64,000 nt of DNA from positions 1-64,000 of the forward strand of contig SAPZ01000026.1 of NCBI GenBank assembly GCA_004020875.1. Reading direction: 5' to 3'. This document shows, piece after piece, positions 7,704 through 16,949 of this stretch. The DNA comes from Mesorhizobium sp. Its GTDB lineage: Bacteria > Pseudomonadota > Alphaproteobacteria > Rhizobiales > Rhizobiaceae. The position numbers and the translations under genes were made by a program. Numbering within the stretch: the stretch's first letter is position 1; each line of letters opens with the position of its first letter. The notes beneath the pieces were generated by a model, which did no database searches, was not told the origin of the DNA, and worked only from the letters and a program-made list of their open reading frames with translations.

Positions 7704-8912
7704 CTACGCCAACACCTTCCCGCCCCGCGCCACTTCCCTGCCCGCGCGATAGACTTTGCGGTCCTTCGGCACTGCCACCACCGCTTCCGGGATATGCTCG
7801 GCCCTGAGCGCGACAAAGTCGGCTTTGGCGCCGACGGCGATGCCGTAGCCTTCGAGCCCGAGCGCCTTGGCGCCAGCATGGCTCACGACGTCATAGGCGG
7901 CTTCCAGCTCCCAATCCTCGTAGAAGCCGGAGCGATAGCCGATCATGTTGGCGCGGTTCAGCATGTCGCCATCGCCGTAGGGCCACCAGGAATCCCGGAT
8001 GTTGTCTGAGCCGGCGAAGACCGTGACGCCCGCCTTGCGCAGCGCCGCCACCGGCGGGAAAACATGGTCGCCGGGCGCATTGGTCATGATGGCGATGCCA
8101 GCGGCGGCGATCCTCTCGCCGACCCTGGCCAGCGCTTCCGCGGAGATGTCGCCCAGCGCGTAGGCATGGCTGACGGCGACTTTCCCCGGCATGCCCGATG
8201 CCGTGGTGCGGGCGACGATCTCCTCGATCTCGAACAGGCCGAGCGTGCCGCGGTCATGCAGGTGGATGTCGATGCCGGCGCCGCGCTTTTCGGCAAGGCC
8301 GAAGACCACGTCGAGATGGGCCTTCACATCGCGGTCGAAGCTTGCCGGATCGAGCCCGCCGATCAGGTCACAGCCGAGCTTCAGCGCTTCGTCGAGCAGT
8401 TCGGCCGTGCCTGGCGAGGACAGGATGCCGCTCTGCGGGAAGGCAACGAGCTGAATGTCGATCAGGTCGCGGTATTTCTCCCGCACGGCGAGGATCGTCT
8501 CGACATGCTTCAGCCCGACCGCGGCATCGACCATGACGTGGCTGCGCATGGCGAGGCTGCCATGGCCGATACAGAGCTCGAGCTGGTTCTTCGCGCGCTC
8601 CGCCATGGGTGCTGCCTGCTCGAGGTTGCGCATCTGGAAGGCCACCCGCTCGCGCACGTCGAAACCGTCGGTGCAGGGAATGTGCGGGCGCCAGGCGTCG
8701 CCGTAGAAAGAGGTGTCGAGATGGATGTGGCCCTCGACGAAGGCCGGCAGGACGAGCTTTCCGGCGAGGTCGACGGCGCCGTCCGTCGGCGGCGTCGTGT
8801 TCGCTGCAGGCGCCACAGCGCTGAAGCGGCCGCCCTCGACGGTGAGATCGGCGACCGTGCCGTCGGCGAGCCTGGCGTTGAGGAAATGAGTCTGGTTCAA
8901 GATGCATCCCAT
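7704..8912 (-). CDS. metal-dependent amidohydrolase (cytosine deaminase-like)
   Basis: This protein has 402 residues from the ATG at 8910-8912; an in-frame start at 8927 would add five. It shows the amidohydrolase (beta/alpha)8 metal-site residues: HIHLD after strand 1, HLHD near residue 218, SHAYALG (His) near 245, and the proton-shuttle Asp in GSDNIRDSWWP. The GSDNIRD motif and length resemble cytosine-deaminase (CodA) and related N-ring deaminases; the actual substrate is open. No clear ribosome site precedes either start. The gene stands alone between non-coding regions. Confidence 0.85.
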   Translation of the reverse strand: MGCILNQTHFLNARLADGTVADLTVEGGRFSAVAPAANTTPPTDGAVDLAGKLVLPAFVEGHIHLDTSFYGDAWRPHIPCTDGFDVRERVAFQMRNLEQAAPMAERAKNQLELCIGHGSLAMRSHVMVDAAVGLKHVETILAVREKYRDLIDIQLVAFPQSGILSSPGTAELLDEALKLGCDLIGGLDPASFDRDVKAHLDVVFGLAEKRGAGIDIHLHDRGTLGLFEIEEIVARTTASGMPGKVAVSHAYALGDISAEALARVGERIAAAGIAIMTNAPGDHVFPPVAALRKAGVTVFAGSDNIRDSWWPYGDGDMLNRANMIGYRSGFYEDWELEAAYDVVSHAGAKALGLEGYGIAVGAKADFVALRAEHIPEAVVAVPKDRKVYRAGREVARGGKVLA

Positions 8913-9204
8913 TGAAAGTGAACGCATCAGTGGTCGTCGCTTGGCATGCCAAGGTCAATGCGGCATGGCATAGAAAGTGTTTCGCCCTTGCCTTCTCCCG
9001 TTGTGGGAGATGGCAAATACAACGCCTGCTATATACCGCTTTCGCGGAAGTTTCAGCGGGCGGCAAATGTGCCATGGTGAGGTCTGCGGTATGAGGCCGC
9101 CGTGGTCGACGCGGACGCCCAAGCACATCCCCAACAATGCGCCCCCAACGGACGCGTCGACCATGACCAGAATGCCGACGGCGACCTTGCGCAGGGTCGC
9201 CGTT

Positions 9205-9708
9205 TTACTTCTGCGCTCCGGCGTATTCGGCGACCAGCCCCTCATATTCCTCGAAGGCCGGCAGCGCTTCGTAGCTGTGCACGGCAGGCGTCGCCGCCCA
9301 GGGCAGCTTCTCGGCCGTCCAAGTCTCGATGAAGGGCGTGAACCAGGCAGGGTCGTCAAGCATGGTCGGGCGCAGGTTGACGAACCAGTCCATCCCTTCC
9401 GGCCGGGTGAACATCCAGGTCATGCAGTAGCCGCAGAAATAATGTTTCGACGCGCCATGCAGGCCGCCGATCACCGGCTTGCCTTTCGTCACCTCGAAAC
9501 CTTCCGACGGGATCGCCGCGCTCAGCGAATAGGCGCTGGACGACATGCGCTGGCAGCCGGTGCAATGGCAGGCCATGGTGAGCAGAGGCTTTGCCGAGAT
9601 TTTCAGGCGCACGCGGCCGCAGCGGCAGCCTCCTTCGGCGGGGAGAGCGAGGGTGGGCAAGATAGCCTCCTTGGGTTGAGGGTCCTCAGGTCGAGGCTTC
9701 ACTGACAT
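9205..9708 (-). CDS. GFA-family (glutathione-dependent formaldehyde-activating enzyme-like) zinc protein
   Basis: This 167-residue GFA/CENP-V-fold protein has its zinc ligands in order: GGCRCGRVRL, CHCTGCQRMSS, and a CGYC pair near residue 92. The family name derives from Gfa of Paracoccus, but most members have no demonstrated activity. The nearby isochorismatase-like hydrolase runs in the same direction 32 bp upstream, so co-transcription is possible. Confidence 0.87.
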   Translation of the reverse strand: MSVKPRPEDPQPKEAILPTLALPAEGGCRCGRVRLKISAKPLLTMACHCTGCQRMSSSAYSLSAAIPSEGFEVTKGKPVIGGLHGASKHYFCGYCMTWMFTRPEGMDWFVNLRPTMLDDPAWFTPFIETWTAEKLPWAATPAVHSYEALPAFEEYEGLVAEYAGAQK

Positions 9709-9740
9709 GTGTGAGAGCGGGGCGCGAAGGAATGCGGCCT

Positions 9741-10298
9741 TCAGTTGTTGCCCGCAACCAGCTCCGCCGTCGTCGTCAAGCGCGCACCCTGGCCGGCAAA
9801 GGCGTCATTGTGGCGGGCGATGATGTCGGGCGCCTTCTCCTCGATCGAATCCAGCGTCGAATGCGCGTCGGAGACCACTGTGACGCCCAGGCCCTCGGCC
9901 AAGGCGCCCTTGACGGTAGCGGCGACGCAGAAATCGGTCTGGGCTCCGACGAGCACGACGTCCTTCGCACCCTGCCCCGCCACCCATTCGGCGAGCTCGG
10001 GATTGGAGAAGGCGTTGCCGATTTTCTTGCCGAAGGTCGGCTCGTCGGCCGCCTGGCCGAGCAGCGGCCAGACCGGCCAGCCAGAGGCGCCCGGCGCCAG
10101 CGGATCGCCTGCCGGCCCGTCATGGCGGATGAAAGCCACCTTGCGGCCGGACCTGCGCGCCCAGCCGATCAGCACACGCGTGCGCTCGGCGATGGCGTCG
10201 GCGTCATGGATCGGCGGGTCGAAACGGCCGTCGAACATGCCGGTCTGCAGGTCGATGACGATGAGCGGCGCGGCGGCCGAGGGAGCGGTGTTCGGCAT
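9741..10298 (-). CDS. isochorismatase-family cysteine hydrolase
   Basis: This 185-residue protein has the three catalytic features of the family: Asp in VIDLQTGMFDG, Lys in FGKKIGNAFSN, and the nucleophilic Cys in GAQTDFCVAATVKGAL. This length and motif set fit stand-alone amidohydrolases of the nicotinamidase/isochorismatase superfamily. The substrate is unknown. The metal-binding His set of true nicotinamidases is not evident. Confidence 0.88.
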   Translation of the reverse strand: MPNTAPSAAAPLIVIDLQTGMFDGRFDPPIHDADAIAERTRVLIGWARRSGRKVAFIRHDGPAGDPLAPGASGWPVWPLLGQAADEPTFGKKIGNAFSNPELAEWVAGQGAKDVVLVGAQTDFCVAATVKGALAEGLGVTVVSDAHSTLDSIEEKAPDIIARHNDAFAGQGARLTTTAELVAGNN

Positions 10299-10494
10299 GG
10301 CGCGAAGATAGCGTGGGCCGGGGGCGGGTCAAGGACGAAGCAGGGCCAGCAAGCATGCCCCCGTCGCAAGACCCAGAGATAGCGAACTCGACGGACGTTG
10401 CGGCCCACTCCCTCTGGCGGTCTCTAACACCCGGCTTTGCCAAGATGTCGAGATCGCTTTTCCACGGTCAGGGGGGAAGAGGGGCGCCTGGCTT

Positions 10495-11403
10495 CTACGA
10501 CATCAGCGGCATCGGGCCCTTCAGCGCTTCAGCCAGCGCGTCGCGGAAGACCGCGATCGGACGCGCCAGCCTGCCGGCCGGGGGGCGGTGCAGCAGCCAG
10601 CAGCGGACCTGCGGCTTGAAGCCGGGGCAGTCGACCACCTCGACTGCGTCGCGCCATTGGCTGCCCGACAGCGCGCCCGGCGTGACGACGCCGATGCCGT
10701 GGCCGCGCGCCACCAAGGACATCCTGAGGTCGGCGCCCTGCGCCTCGACGCCGACCTGGAAGGGCAGCCGCGCCGCCTCGAAGCGATGGCGGATGAAAGC
10801 GCGGAAGCCGCAGCCGGTTTCGTTGAGCACCCATGGGTAGCGCGCTAGATCGTTGAGCTCGGCGGGCCTCGGCACGCCGAGGCTTGGCGAGGCCACCAGC
10901 AGCACCGCCTGGACGCCGAGATCCTCCCCGACAAGTTCGGGCGGCGGCGCGACGCCCTCGGCGAGGCAGACGGCGACAGCGTCGATCTCGCTGTGCAGCA
11001 CCTGCTCCACAAGGCGCGGCGACAGGCTTGAGGTGATCTTCAGCGTCAGTTGCGGGAAGGCCGAGCGAAGACTGTCGAGCGGCTCGGACAGCGCGCTGGT
11101 CGACAGATATGGCATGATGCCGAGGCGGAACTCGCCCCTCACCTCGCCGCCCGGCGAGACGCCCGCCTTCAGGTCTTCGAGCGAGCGCAGCACGCGGCGG
11201 CCATGTTCATAGGCCTCACGGCCGGACGCGGTGGGTTTGAGCGGCTTCGACTGGCGGTCGAGTAGAGGCGTCGCCAGCCGCTCCTCCAGATTCTGAACCC
11301 GGCGCGTCACGCCGGGCTGCGTGAGGTTGAGCCTCGCCGAGGCGCCGACGATGGAGCCGGTTTCGACAACGGCGACGAAGGCCTCGAGGTCATGGATGTT
11401 CAT
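10495..11403 (-). CDS. LysR-family regulator, divergent from an MFS exporter
   Basis: A typical LysR protein of 302 residues: N-terminal HTH (ASARLNLTQPGVTRRVQNLE) and an effector domain from about residue 90. Its start faces the MFS gene at 11503 across about 100 bp. That is the classic layout for a LysR regulator controlling both itself and the divergent transporter. A perfect inverted repeat at 11417-11434 lies between them and is the best candidate binding site. Confidence 0.9.
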   Translation of the reverse strand: MNIHDLEAFVAVVETGSIVGASARLNLTQPGVTRRVQNLEERLATPLLDRQSKPLKPTASGREAYEHGRRVLRSLEDLKAGVSPGGEVRGEFRLGIMPYLSTSALSEPLDSLRSAFPQLTLKITSSLSPRLVEQVLHSEIDAVAVCLAEGVAPPPELVGEDLGVQAVLLVASPSLGVPRPAELNDLARYPWVLNETGCGFRAFIRHRFEAARLPFQVGVEAQGADLRMSLVARGHGIGVVTPGALSGSQWRDAVEVVDCPGFKPQVRCWLLHRPPAGRLARPIAVFRDALAEALKGPMPLMS

Positions 11404-11416
11404 GCGAAATCCGCAT

Positions 11417-11434
11417 AATGATTATCAGATCATT
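11417..11434. promoter_or_regulatory. candidate LysR operator between lysR and the MFS gene
   Basis: AATGAT-TATCAG-ATCATT is a perfect 6-bp inverted repeat with a 6-bp centre. It starts 14 bp from the LysR ATG, in the AT-rich divergent promoter region. Size and position fit a LysR-type (T-N11-A-like) site. Confidence 0.45.
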
Positions 11435-11502
11435 TCAATTGTAGCATTATGATCGTTGCCAATAAAGTCCCCGCGAAACATGCGGACAGCGAGGCCACCC
11501 CT

Positions 11503-12741
11503 ATGAACGGCACAGATAATGCGCGGATCGCTACGGCCGAGTTTATCGAACGGCCGCCACATACCGGCGGCAGCACCATCACCCCGCCCCAGACGCTGCT
11601 GTTCGCCGCCTCGGTCGGCATCATCGTCACCAATCTGTTCGCGCCGCAGACGCTGGTCGGGCTGATCGGACCGTCGCTGGGCGCTAAAGCATCGGAGAGC
11701 GGCCTGGTCTCGATGGCGACGCTGCTCGGCTACGCCGCCGGGCTTTTCTTCCTGGTGCCGTTGTCGGATCTCGCCGAGAATCGCGCGCTGGTGCTGCGCA
11801 TGCTCGCTGCGGCCGTGCTCGCCGCAGCGGTCGCTTCGTTCGCGCCGTCCGCCAACTCGCTGCTCGCCGTGCTGTTCGTGCTCGGCGCCGCCTGTTCCTG
11901 CATCCAGGTGCTGGTGCCGGTGGCGGCCTCGATGGCGCCGGCGGGACAGGACGGGCGCGTCATCGGCGACGTCATGAGCGGGCTAATGATCGGCATCCTG
12001 TTGTCGCGTCCGATTGCCAGCCTCGTCGCCGACGCCTTCGGCTGGCGCGCCTTCTACGGCATCAGTGCCGCGGCGCTGGCGCTACTTGCCATCCTGCTGG
12101 GCCTCACCTTGCCAAGTCGGAAACCGCCAGCGCATGCGCGATATGCTGGGCTCATCGCCTCGCTGGTCGGGCTTCTGCGCCAGGAGCCGGTGCTGCGCCG
12201 CCGCGCCTTCACGGCGAGCCTGGTGATGGCGGCGTTCAGCGTGTTCTGGACGGCGGTGGCGCTGCGCCTCTCCGCCCCGCCTTTCGATCTCGGACAGAAA
12301 GGCATTGCGCTGTTCGCGCTGGTCGGCGCCGGGGGCGCGGCGGTGACGCCGATATTCGGCCGCGCCGGCGACCGCGGTTTGACGCGCCCGGCGACGGTTT
12401 TCTGCCATCTCGTGCTGATCGCGGCGCTCGGCCTCGCGGCATGGGCAGGCGCCGCCAAGACCGGCGGTGCATGGCTGCCGCTCATCCTCATGGGCGCCAG
12501 CGCCGTGCTGCTGGATGTCGGCGTGACCGGCGACCAGACGCTGGGCCGCCGCGCCATCAATCTTCTGCAGCCGAAGGCGCGCGGCCGCATCAACGGTCTG
12601 TTCGTCGGCATCTTCTTCATCGGCGGCGCGCTCGGCTCGCTGCTGGCAGGCATTGCCTGGGCCTGGGGCGGCTGGAACGCGGTTTGCGCGGCCGGGGCCG
12701 CATTCGGAGTGGTGGCGCTGGTGGTGGATTGGATGGAGTAG
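11503..12741 (+). CDS. major facilitator superfamily transporter (AraJ/DHA1-like)
   Basis: This 412-residue protein has about 12 membrane segments, an MFS loop 2-3-like SDLAENRALVLRM and repeated glycine-rich helices. It looks like a DHA1-type drug or metabolite exporter. The ATG at 11503 (AGG upstream) is preferred over an in-frame ATG at 11449, whose extra codons would overlap the promoter. Control by the divergent LysR protein is likely. It converges on the amidase gene across a hairpin-bearing gap. Confidence 0.87.
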   Translation: MNGTDNARIATAEFIERPPHTGGSTITPPQTLLFAASVGIIVTNLFAPQTLVGLIGPSLGAKASESGLVSMATLLGYAAGLFFLVPLSDLAENRALVLRMLAAAVLAAAVASFAPSANSLLAVLFVLGAACSCIQVLVPVAASMAPAGQDGRVIGDVMSGLMIGILLSRPIASLVADAFGWRAFYGISAAALALLAILLGLTLPSRKPPAHARYAGLIASLVGLLRQEPVLRRRAFTASLVMAAFSVFWTAVALRLSAPPFDLGQKGIALFALVGAGGAAVTPIFGRAGDRGLTRPATVFCHLVLIAALGLAAWAGAAKTGGAWLPLILMGASAVLLDVGVTGDQTLGRRAINLLQPKARGRINGLFVGIFFIGGALGSLLAGIAWAWGGWNAVCAAGAAFGVVALVVDWME

Positions 12742-12784
12742 CGGGTGGTTTGTGAAGGGAGCGCCGGCGCCTGAGCGCTCAATC

Positions 12785-12806
12785 TTCCCCTTGTGGGGAA
12801 GATCGG
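12785..12806. repeat. palindromic repeat between convergent genes
   Basis: CTTCCCC-TTGT-GGGGAAG forms a hairpin in the 78-bp gap between the ends of the MFS and amidase genes. It belongs to the dispersed palindrome family seen elsewhere in the window and may act as a bidirectional terminator, though no T-run follows. Confidence 0.55.
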
Positions 12807-12819
12807 CAGCTTCGGCGCC

Positions 12820-14835
12820 TCAGCCAATCCCGCCCGTCACGGCATATGCCCCGCCGACGCGCCCGTCCGGCATCCTCACAGTGGCCGTGACGATCGAGCC
12901 ATAGGAACCGCGCCAGACGCTGTGGAAACCTTGATGCGTCGCGGCCGGCACTATGACCCGGCCGGTGTAGCGGTTCCCGCTGGCCTGCATGATCACCGGC
13001 TCGCCGTTGACGTGGACTTTCACGCCCGCCTCCGGCCTGCCCGCCTCGATCTCCAGCGCGATGGTGATCTCGTCGGTATCACCGGCGTTGACCGTTTCGG
13101 CAGTCAGCTTCAAGGCAAACGGCGCATCGCCGGCACCACTCATCACATCGCTGCCCGCCGCAAATACATCGTCCACCAGCGCAGGCGTGCGCGGCGGAAC
13201 GGTGCGGCGCCGCGTGGCGCGCTCATAGTCGCCGCCCATCGTCAGCAGCATCGTGTCGTCATAGGCCTTGCCGGCGAAGGTCAGGCCGACCGGCATGCCG
13301 ATATCGGCCATCATGCCCATTGGGACCGTCACCGTCGGGATGCCCAGATGCCGCCAGACCAGATTGCCGTTGGCGACCCAGGTGCCGTTGCGCCAGGCGA
13401 GCCGGGCGGAAGCATCGTTCACGTCGGCATCGGCCGGCCCCACATCGGCGACCGCCGGCAGCACCACGGCATCGAGGCGGTTGGCATCGAGCCAGTCCTC
13501 GAAATCGGCGCGGCGCGTGGCCTCCAGGCCTCTCAGCCCTTCCTCGATGGCTGGGATATCTTCCAGTCGCGCCACGCCCCGCTTCGCCCGCTCGACATAC
13601 TGCGCCAGATCGAGATCGGCCTCGCCATAACGGTCGCGCAACGTGCCCGGCGGCTGCGGGAAGATCTTTGCGCCGTCGACCGAAGCGAGATCGGGGATGG
13701 CCGGATCGGCATTGGCGCGCAGGAAGTCGTCCCACGACCAGATGGACAGGTCCCAGATTTCGCGTTCGGCGAATTCCGGCGGCACAAGGCCACGATCGAC
13801 CATCGAGCGCGCGCCCGGACGATCGCGCTCGTAATTGGACACGACAGGGAAATCGACTTCGACCACTTCGGCGCCGAGCGATTCCAGGTCGCGCGCCGCC
13901 TGCCGCCAGAGCTCCAGCACCGAGGCGCGCGTCTCGATCGGCCGGTCGGCTTCCTCATCCTCGCCGATATACATTCTCGGCACGCCCAGCCGCTTGCCCT
14001 TGAGCGCGCCCTGCACGGCAAGCGCGGTGTAGCTTGCCGGCCTCAGCGTCGAGGCTTTCGGGATATCCACCCAGGGCTGCACGCGCCAGAAGTCGCCGCG
14101 CGGCTCGGCATCATCGGCGACGATGACGTCGAGCAGTTCCAGCATGTCGGCGATGCTGCGCGTATGCGGCACCACGACGTCCATGGTCGGCACCAGGGGC
14201 CAGTTGCCGCGCACCGAGATCACGCCGCGCGATGGCGTGTAGGCAGTGAGCGCATTGTTGGAAGCGGGCGCGCGCCCGGACGACCAGGTTTCCTCGCCGA
14301 GCCCGAAGGCGGCGAAGCTCGCGGCGGTCGCCGTGCCCGACCCGTTGGACGAACCCGAGGCGAAGGCGGCGGTGAGGAAATCCTTGTTGTAAGGGCTCTC
14401 GGCGCGGCCATAAACGCCGCGCTGCATGCCGCCATTGGCCATCGGCGGCATGTTGGTGAGGCCGACCAGCACCGCGCCGGCGGCGCGCAGCCTGGCGATG
14501 GTGAAAGCATCCTCGCACGCCACGAGATGCTCGAAAGCCGGCGAGCCGGCCGCCACCGTCAGGCCCTTGGCCATGTAGCTGTCCTTGGCGGTGTAAGGGA
14601 TGCCGTCGAGCAGCCCGAGCGCCTTGCCCGCGCGGCGGCGCCGGTCGGACGCTTCCGCCTCCTCGAACATCTTTGGATTGAGGATGGGGACCGCGTTGAG
14701 CGTGATGCCGTGGCGGTCGTAATGGGCAATGCGCCTGAGATAGGCCGCGACCAGCTCGACGCTGGTGACGGTGCCCTGCTCCAGCGCGCGGCGCAGTTCG
14801 GCGATCGAGGCTTCGACGACGTGGAGGGTGGGCAT
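12820..14835 (-). CDS. amidase-signature hydrolase with C-terminal beta-rich extension
   Basis: This 671-residue protein is longer than usual amidases (450-550). The Ser-cisSer-Lys triad is recognisable: Lys in GIPYTAKDS (about residue 84), cis-Ser in ASGSSNGSGTATAAS, and nucleophile Ser in ETWSSGRAPA, where most relatives read DTGGSIRxPA. After the amidase core (to about residue 560) comes a further domain of about 110 residues, rich in predicted strands and ending GGAYAVTGGIG; it resembles an Ig-like module but I cannot name it. No signal peptide is seen. Substrate unknown. Relatives are annotated as Glu-tRNA amidotransferase A-like, but no gatB or gatC is nearby. Confidence 0.85.
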   Translation of the reverse strand: MPTLHVVEASIAELRRALEQGTVTSVELVAAYLRRIAHYDRHGITLNAVPILNPKMFEEAEASDRRRRAGKALGLLDGIPYTAKDSYMAKGLTVAAGSPAFEHLVACEDAFTIARLRAAGAVLVGLTNMPPMANGGMQRGVYGRAESPYNKDFLTAAFASGSSNGSGTATAASFAAFGLGEETWSSGRAPASNNALTAYTPSRGVISVRGNWPLVPTMDVVVPHTRSIADMLELLDVIVADDAEPRGDFWRVQPWVDIPKASTLRPASYTALAVQGALKGKRLGVPRMYIGEDEEADRPIETRASVLELWRQAARDLESLGAEVVEVDFPVVSNYERDRPGARSMVDRGLVPPEFAEREIWDLSIWSWDDFLRANADPAIPDLASVDGAKIFPQPPGTLRDRYGEADLDLAQYVERAKRGVARLEDIPAIEEGLRGLEATRRADFEDWLDANRLDAVVLPAVADVGPADADVNDASARLAWRNGTWVANGNLVWRHLGIPTVTVPMGMMADIGMPVGLTFAGKAYDDTMLLTMGGDYERATRRRTVPPRTPALVDDVFAAGSDVMSGAGDAPFALKLTAETVNAGDTDEITIALEIEAGRPEAGVKVHVNGEPVIMQASGNRYTGRVIVPAATHQGFHSVWRGSYGSIVTATVRMPDGRVGGAYAVTGGIG

Positions 14836-15170
14836 GTCTCGTCCTTGCGCTCGTGATCGGTCGCATCGACCAAACGTCGCGTTCCGTCACACCCCCCTCT
14901 GCCCTGCCGGGCATCTCCCCCGCAAGGGGGGAGATCGATGTCGCGAGCGCTTTCGCAAGTTTTCGCGCTGCCAGGGTATGGCGGTGCGCGCAAGCTGCTG
15001 ACCTCCCCATGCAAGGGAAATGGCCGAGCTTTTTGCAAGGCTAAGCGCAGGACATTACAAAGGACCGATGCATGTGCCTCGTTAGACGACCTTTCTGACT
15101 GGCCAACCAACGACTGTGGGCGGAAAGCCACATCCCCAAGAATAGCTGAACCGGTTTGAAGGCGCATTGG
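14836..15170. other. non-coding gap with one palindrome
   Basis: The hairpin ATCTCCCCC-GCAA-GGGGGGAGAT at 14913-14935 belongs to the dispersed repeat family, preceded by its usual CCCCCCTCTGCCCTGCCGGG flank. The rest, from about 14950 to 15170, shows no convincing gene. Confidence 0.5.
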
Positions 15171-15227
15171 TTGACAGCACAGGGTGTTATGGGATCATCC
15201 GGCAGGGATTTCGCAGGAGAGCTTGGC
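15171..15227 (+). promoter_or_regulatory. promoter and leader of RiPP-like peptide gene 1
   Basis: TTGACA at 15171-15176 with GATCAT at 15193-15198 (16-bp spacing) forms a plausible sigma-70 promoter. GGAGAG lies just before the ATG. The distance from TTGACA to the ATG is 57 nt, exactly as in the second peptide gene at 21503-21559. Between the two loci the blocks TTGACAG, GAT-ATCCG-C and GGAGAG are shared. Confidence 0.55.
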
Positions 15228-15332
15228 ATGAAGAAAGTCTACGAGAAGCCTACATTCGTTCTTAGAGGCAGACTTGGGGCGATCACCGCCGCAAATGCCC
15301 CGGTGGTGTTGTCCAACCCGCCGCCGCTATAA
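15228..15332 (+). CDS. RiPP-like precursor peptide 1 (lasso-type leader)
   Basis: This gene encodes 34 residues: MKKVYEKPTFVLRGRLGAIT then AANAPVVLSNPPPL. The leader-like half carries YxxPxFxxxG, close to the YxxPxLxxxG motif by which lasso-peptide precursors are recognised by their RRE protein. Thirteen of the first 21 residues are identical to the peptide at 21560. A GGAGAG ribosome site and a conserved promoter support expression. No lasso cyclase (asparagine-synthetase-like), transglutaminase-like protease or RRE gene is in the window, so maturation would have to come from elsewhere, or the peptide has another role. Confidence 0.6.
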   Translation: MKKVYEKPTFVLRGRLGAITAANAPVVLSNPPPL

Positions 15333-15446
15333 TACACGCATCGGCCGAACCATTAGCAATGGCGCGGCCGCTTCCGGCGGCAATGCGGGGGGCATAATTC
15401 CCATTGTGGTTGGTCGAAACTGCCAAAAAGGTGACGTACAAGCCGG

Positions 15447-16703
15447 TCAGCGCGCCAGCACAAGATCGTCCAGGACCAACTGCCAGTAGTGCTTTGTGGA
15501 GACGCGCACCCGCGTCACAGCCTTGAGCATGGGCGCGTAGTGGACAGGCGCCAGCGCCGATAGCACCACCTCATCGCTGGCCACGAGTTCGTCGCCCAGC
15601 CAGCTTTCGATCAGCGCCACCTCGCCTTCCGATTTTATCCAGGCGGCGGTCAGCATGACCGAATGAAAGCCGAAGGGCGTCGCGCTGCCGATCTCGGCCG
15701 GGTGGCCGCTGCTGGTATAAGCCGCGTGGTCGCCGCGGGTGTTGCCGTTGAGATAGCCCTCGCTCTCCTTGACGTAGTTTCTCGCGATGGCGTTGATGTT
15801 GCGCCATTCCAGGCCGGCATGGCCGGAGGGCACTTTCTTGAAGTCGAGCGCGGTGACGTCGTCAAAGCCGATCCGCGAAAGAGCGGCCTCGCCGGAGATC
15901 GCGCCCGGCCTCAGTTCGCCGAGGTCGGTGGGATAAGGAGAGAGCGCAAGACGCCGCCCGATATCCGCTCCCGAAATCTCAAGTGTGTCGGCCTCATCCG
16001 GGAGATCGAAGTGAAAGCTGCCTGCCGCGAGCGGTACGGTCTGGAGCAGTTCACCCTTGCCCATCAACTTCAATGTCGCCTGTGCCGATGCCGGAACCCT
16101 GCCGCGCAGACTGCGCCCTGGGACCAGTCCGACAAGTCCAGGCAGATCCTCTCCCACCAGGCCGGCCGGAGAACCCGGAAGTTCCACGAGCCGCAACATC
16201 TGGCTCTCGTTGCCTGTGCTGACGCGCCAGCCCTTGGGGACGGACACCGAAAACCGATATGTTCCAGGCGCGCGGAGGCTGGCCCAGCGCTTCCGGGTCG
16301 ACATCAGGAAGTTGGCGAAGCCGGAACTGTTCGTGCGGGCCGAGGTGATGAACGCGCCCTTGTGGTCGAATACCCGTACGAGAATGCCGCCCATCGGCCG
16401 GTCGGCCTCGCCGAATCTGCCGTCGCCGTCGACATCCATGAAGACGAAGGACGAGTAGTTCAGCGCGTGGCCGCTGACGGACCAGTCGGCTCGTGCCTGA
16501 TAATCCCGCGAAGGGTCGGCGCTGCGGCGCAGCTTGCGGCGCTTGCGGCGCCGACGCAGGACGAGCGCAATGAGGGCGATTGCGCCCGCACCCACGAGAG
16601 CCGAGACGAAAAGGACAAGAGCGTTAGCAGCCACAGGCGCCGCGCCCCTCGCCGCGCAACCGCTTGCCGGCGCCGCTATCCCGGGGCCTGGCGAAACAGG
16701 CAT
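15447..16703 (-). CDS. membrane-anchored protein with SdrD_B-like domain, function unknown
   Basis: This 418-residue protein has an N-terminal transmembrane helix (about residues 26-48) followed at once by a strongly basic stretch (RRRRKRRKLRR), so the bulk probably faces one side of the membrane as a signal-anchored protein. Residues about 83-150 match an SdrD_B / carboxypeptidase-regulatory-like beta domain: FVFMDVDGDGRFGEADRP (an acidic calcium-type loop), a GGILVRVFDHKG strand, then GFANF. The C-terminal half (about 280-418) looks like a separate beta-sandwich. The start is uncertain because no ribosome site precedes the ATG. It is convergent with peptide gene 1. Alternative: a surface adhesin-like or polysaccharide-associated protein. 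Confidence 0.6.
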   Translation of the reverse strand: MPVSPGPGIAAPASGCAARGAAPVAANALVLFVSALVGAGAIALIALVLRRRRKRRKLRRSADPSRDYQARADWSVSGHALNYSSFVFMDVDGDGRFGEADRPMGGILVRVFDHKGAFITSARTNSSGFANFLMSTRKRWASLRAPGTYRFSVSVPKGWRVSTGNESQMLRLVELPGSPAGLVGEDLPGLVGLVPGRSLRGRVPASAQATLKLMGKGELLQTVPLAAGSFHFDLPDEADTLEISGADIGRRLALSPYPTDLGELRPGAISGEAALSRIGFDDVTALDFKKVPSGHAGLEWRNINAIARNYVKESEGYLNGNTRGDHAAYTSSGHPAEIGSATPFGFHSVMLTAAWIKSEGEVALIESWLGDELVASDEVVLSALAPVHYAPMLKAVTRVRVSTKHYWQLVLDDLVLAR

Positions 16704-16949
16704 CGCAAACCGGCATCGCCGGCAGCCTGTCGATCGATCTCTTCATGGCTCCCCCGCGCCTTTCGCCGCCCGGTGACGGCAAGCGTTCATCATCCTAGCC
16801 AAGCTCGCGGCCAAGGCCAGTGCGTTTCACCTTTTCATGGAGACGGCGAAACGCCGATCGCGTTGTTTTCACGCAGGTCCGGGCCATCCCATGGACATCT
16901 TCCCGCAAGGGGCTCTGGCCGGGACGCCGGATTTCCCGAACGCAGCTCC

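Noticed and set aside
8955..9204. Minus-strand reading frame after the GFA gene (LRKVAVGILVMVDASVGGAL...) that looks like a membrane peptide
   Set aside because: No start with ribosome site, and the frame runs on through a dispersed repeat; the hydrophobic stretch is short. Left unannotated.
12793..14856. 687-codon plus-strand frame opposite the amidase
   Set aside because: Antisense shadow; no motif and His/Arg/Gly-rich, while the minus strand has the full amidase signature.
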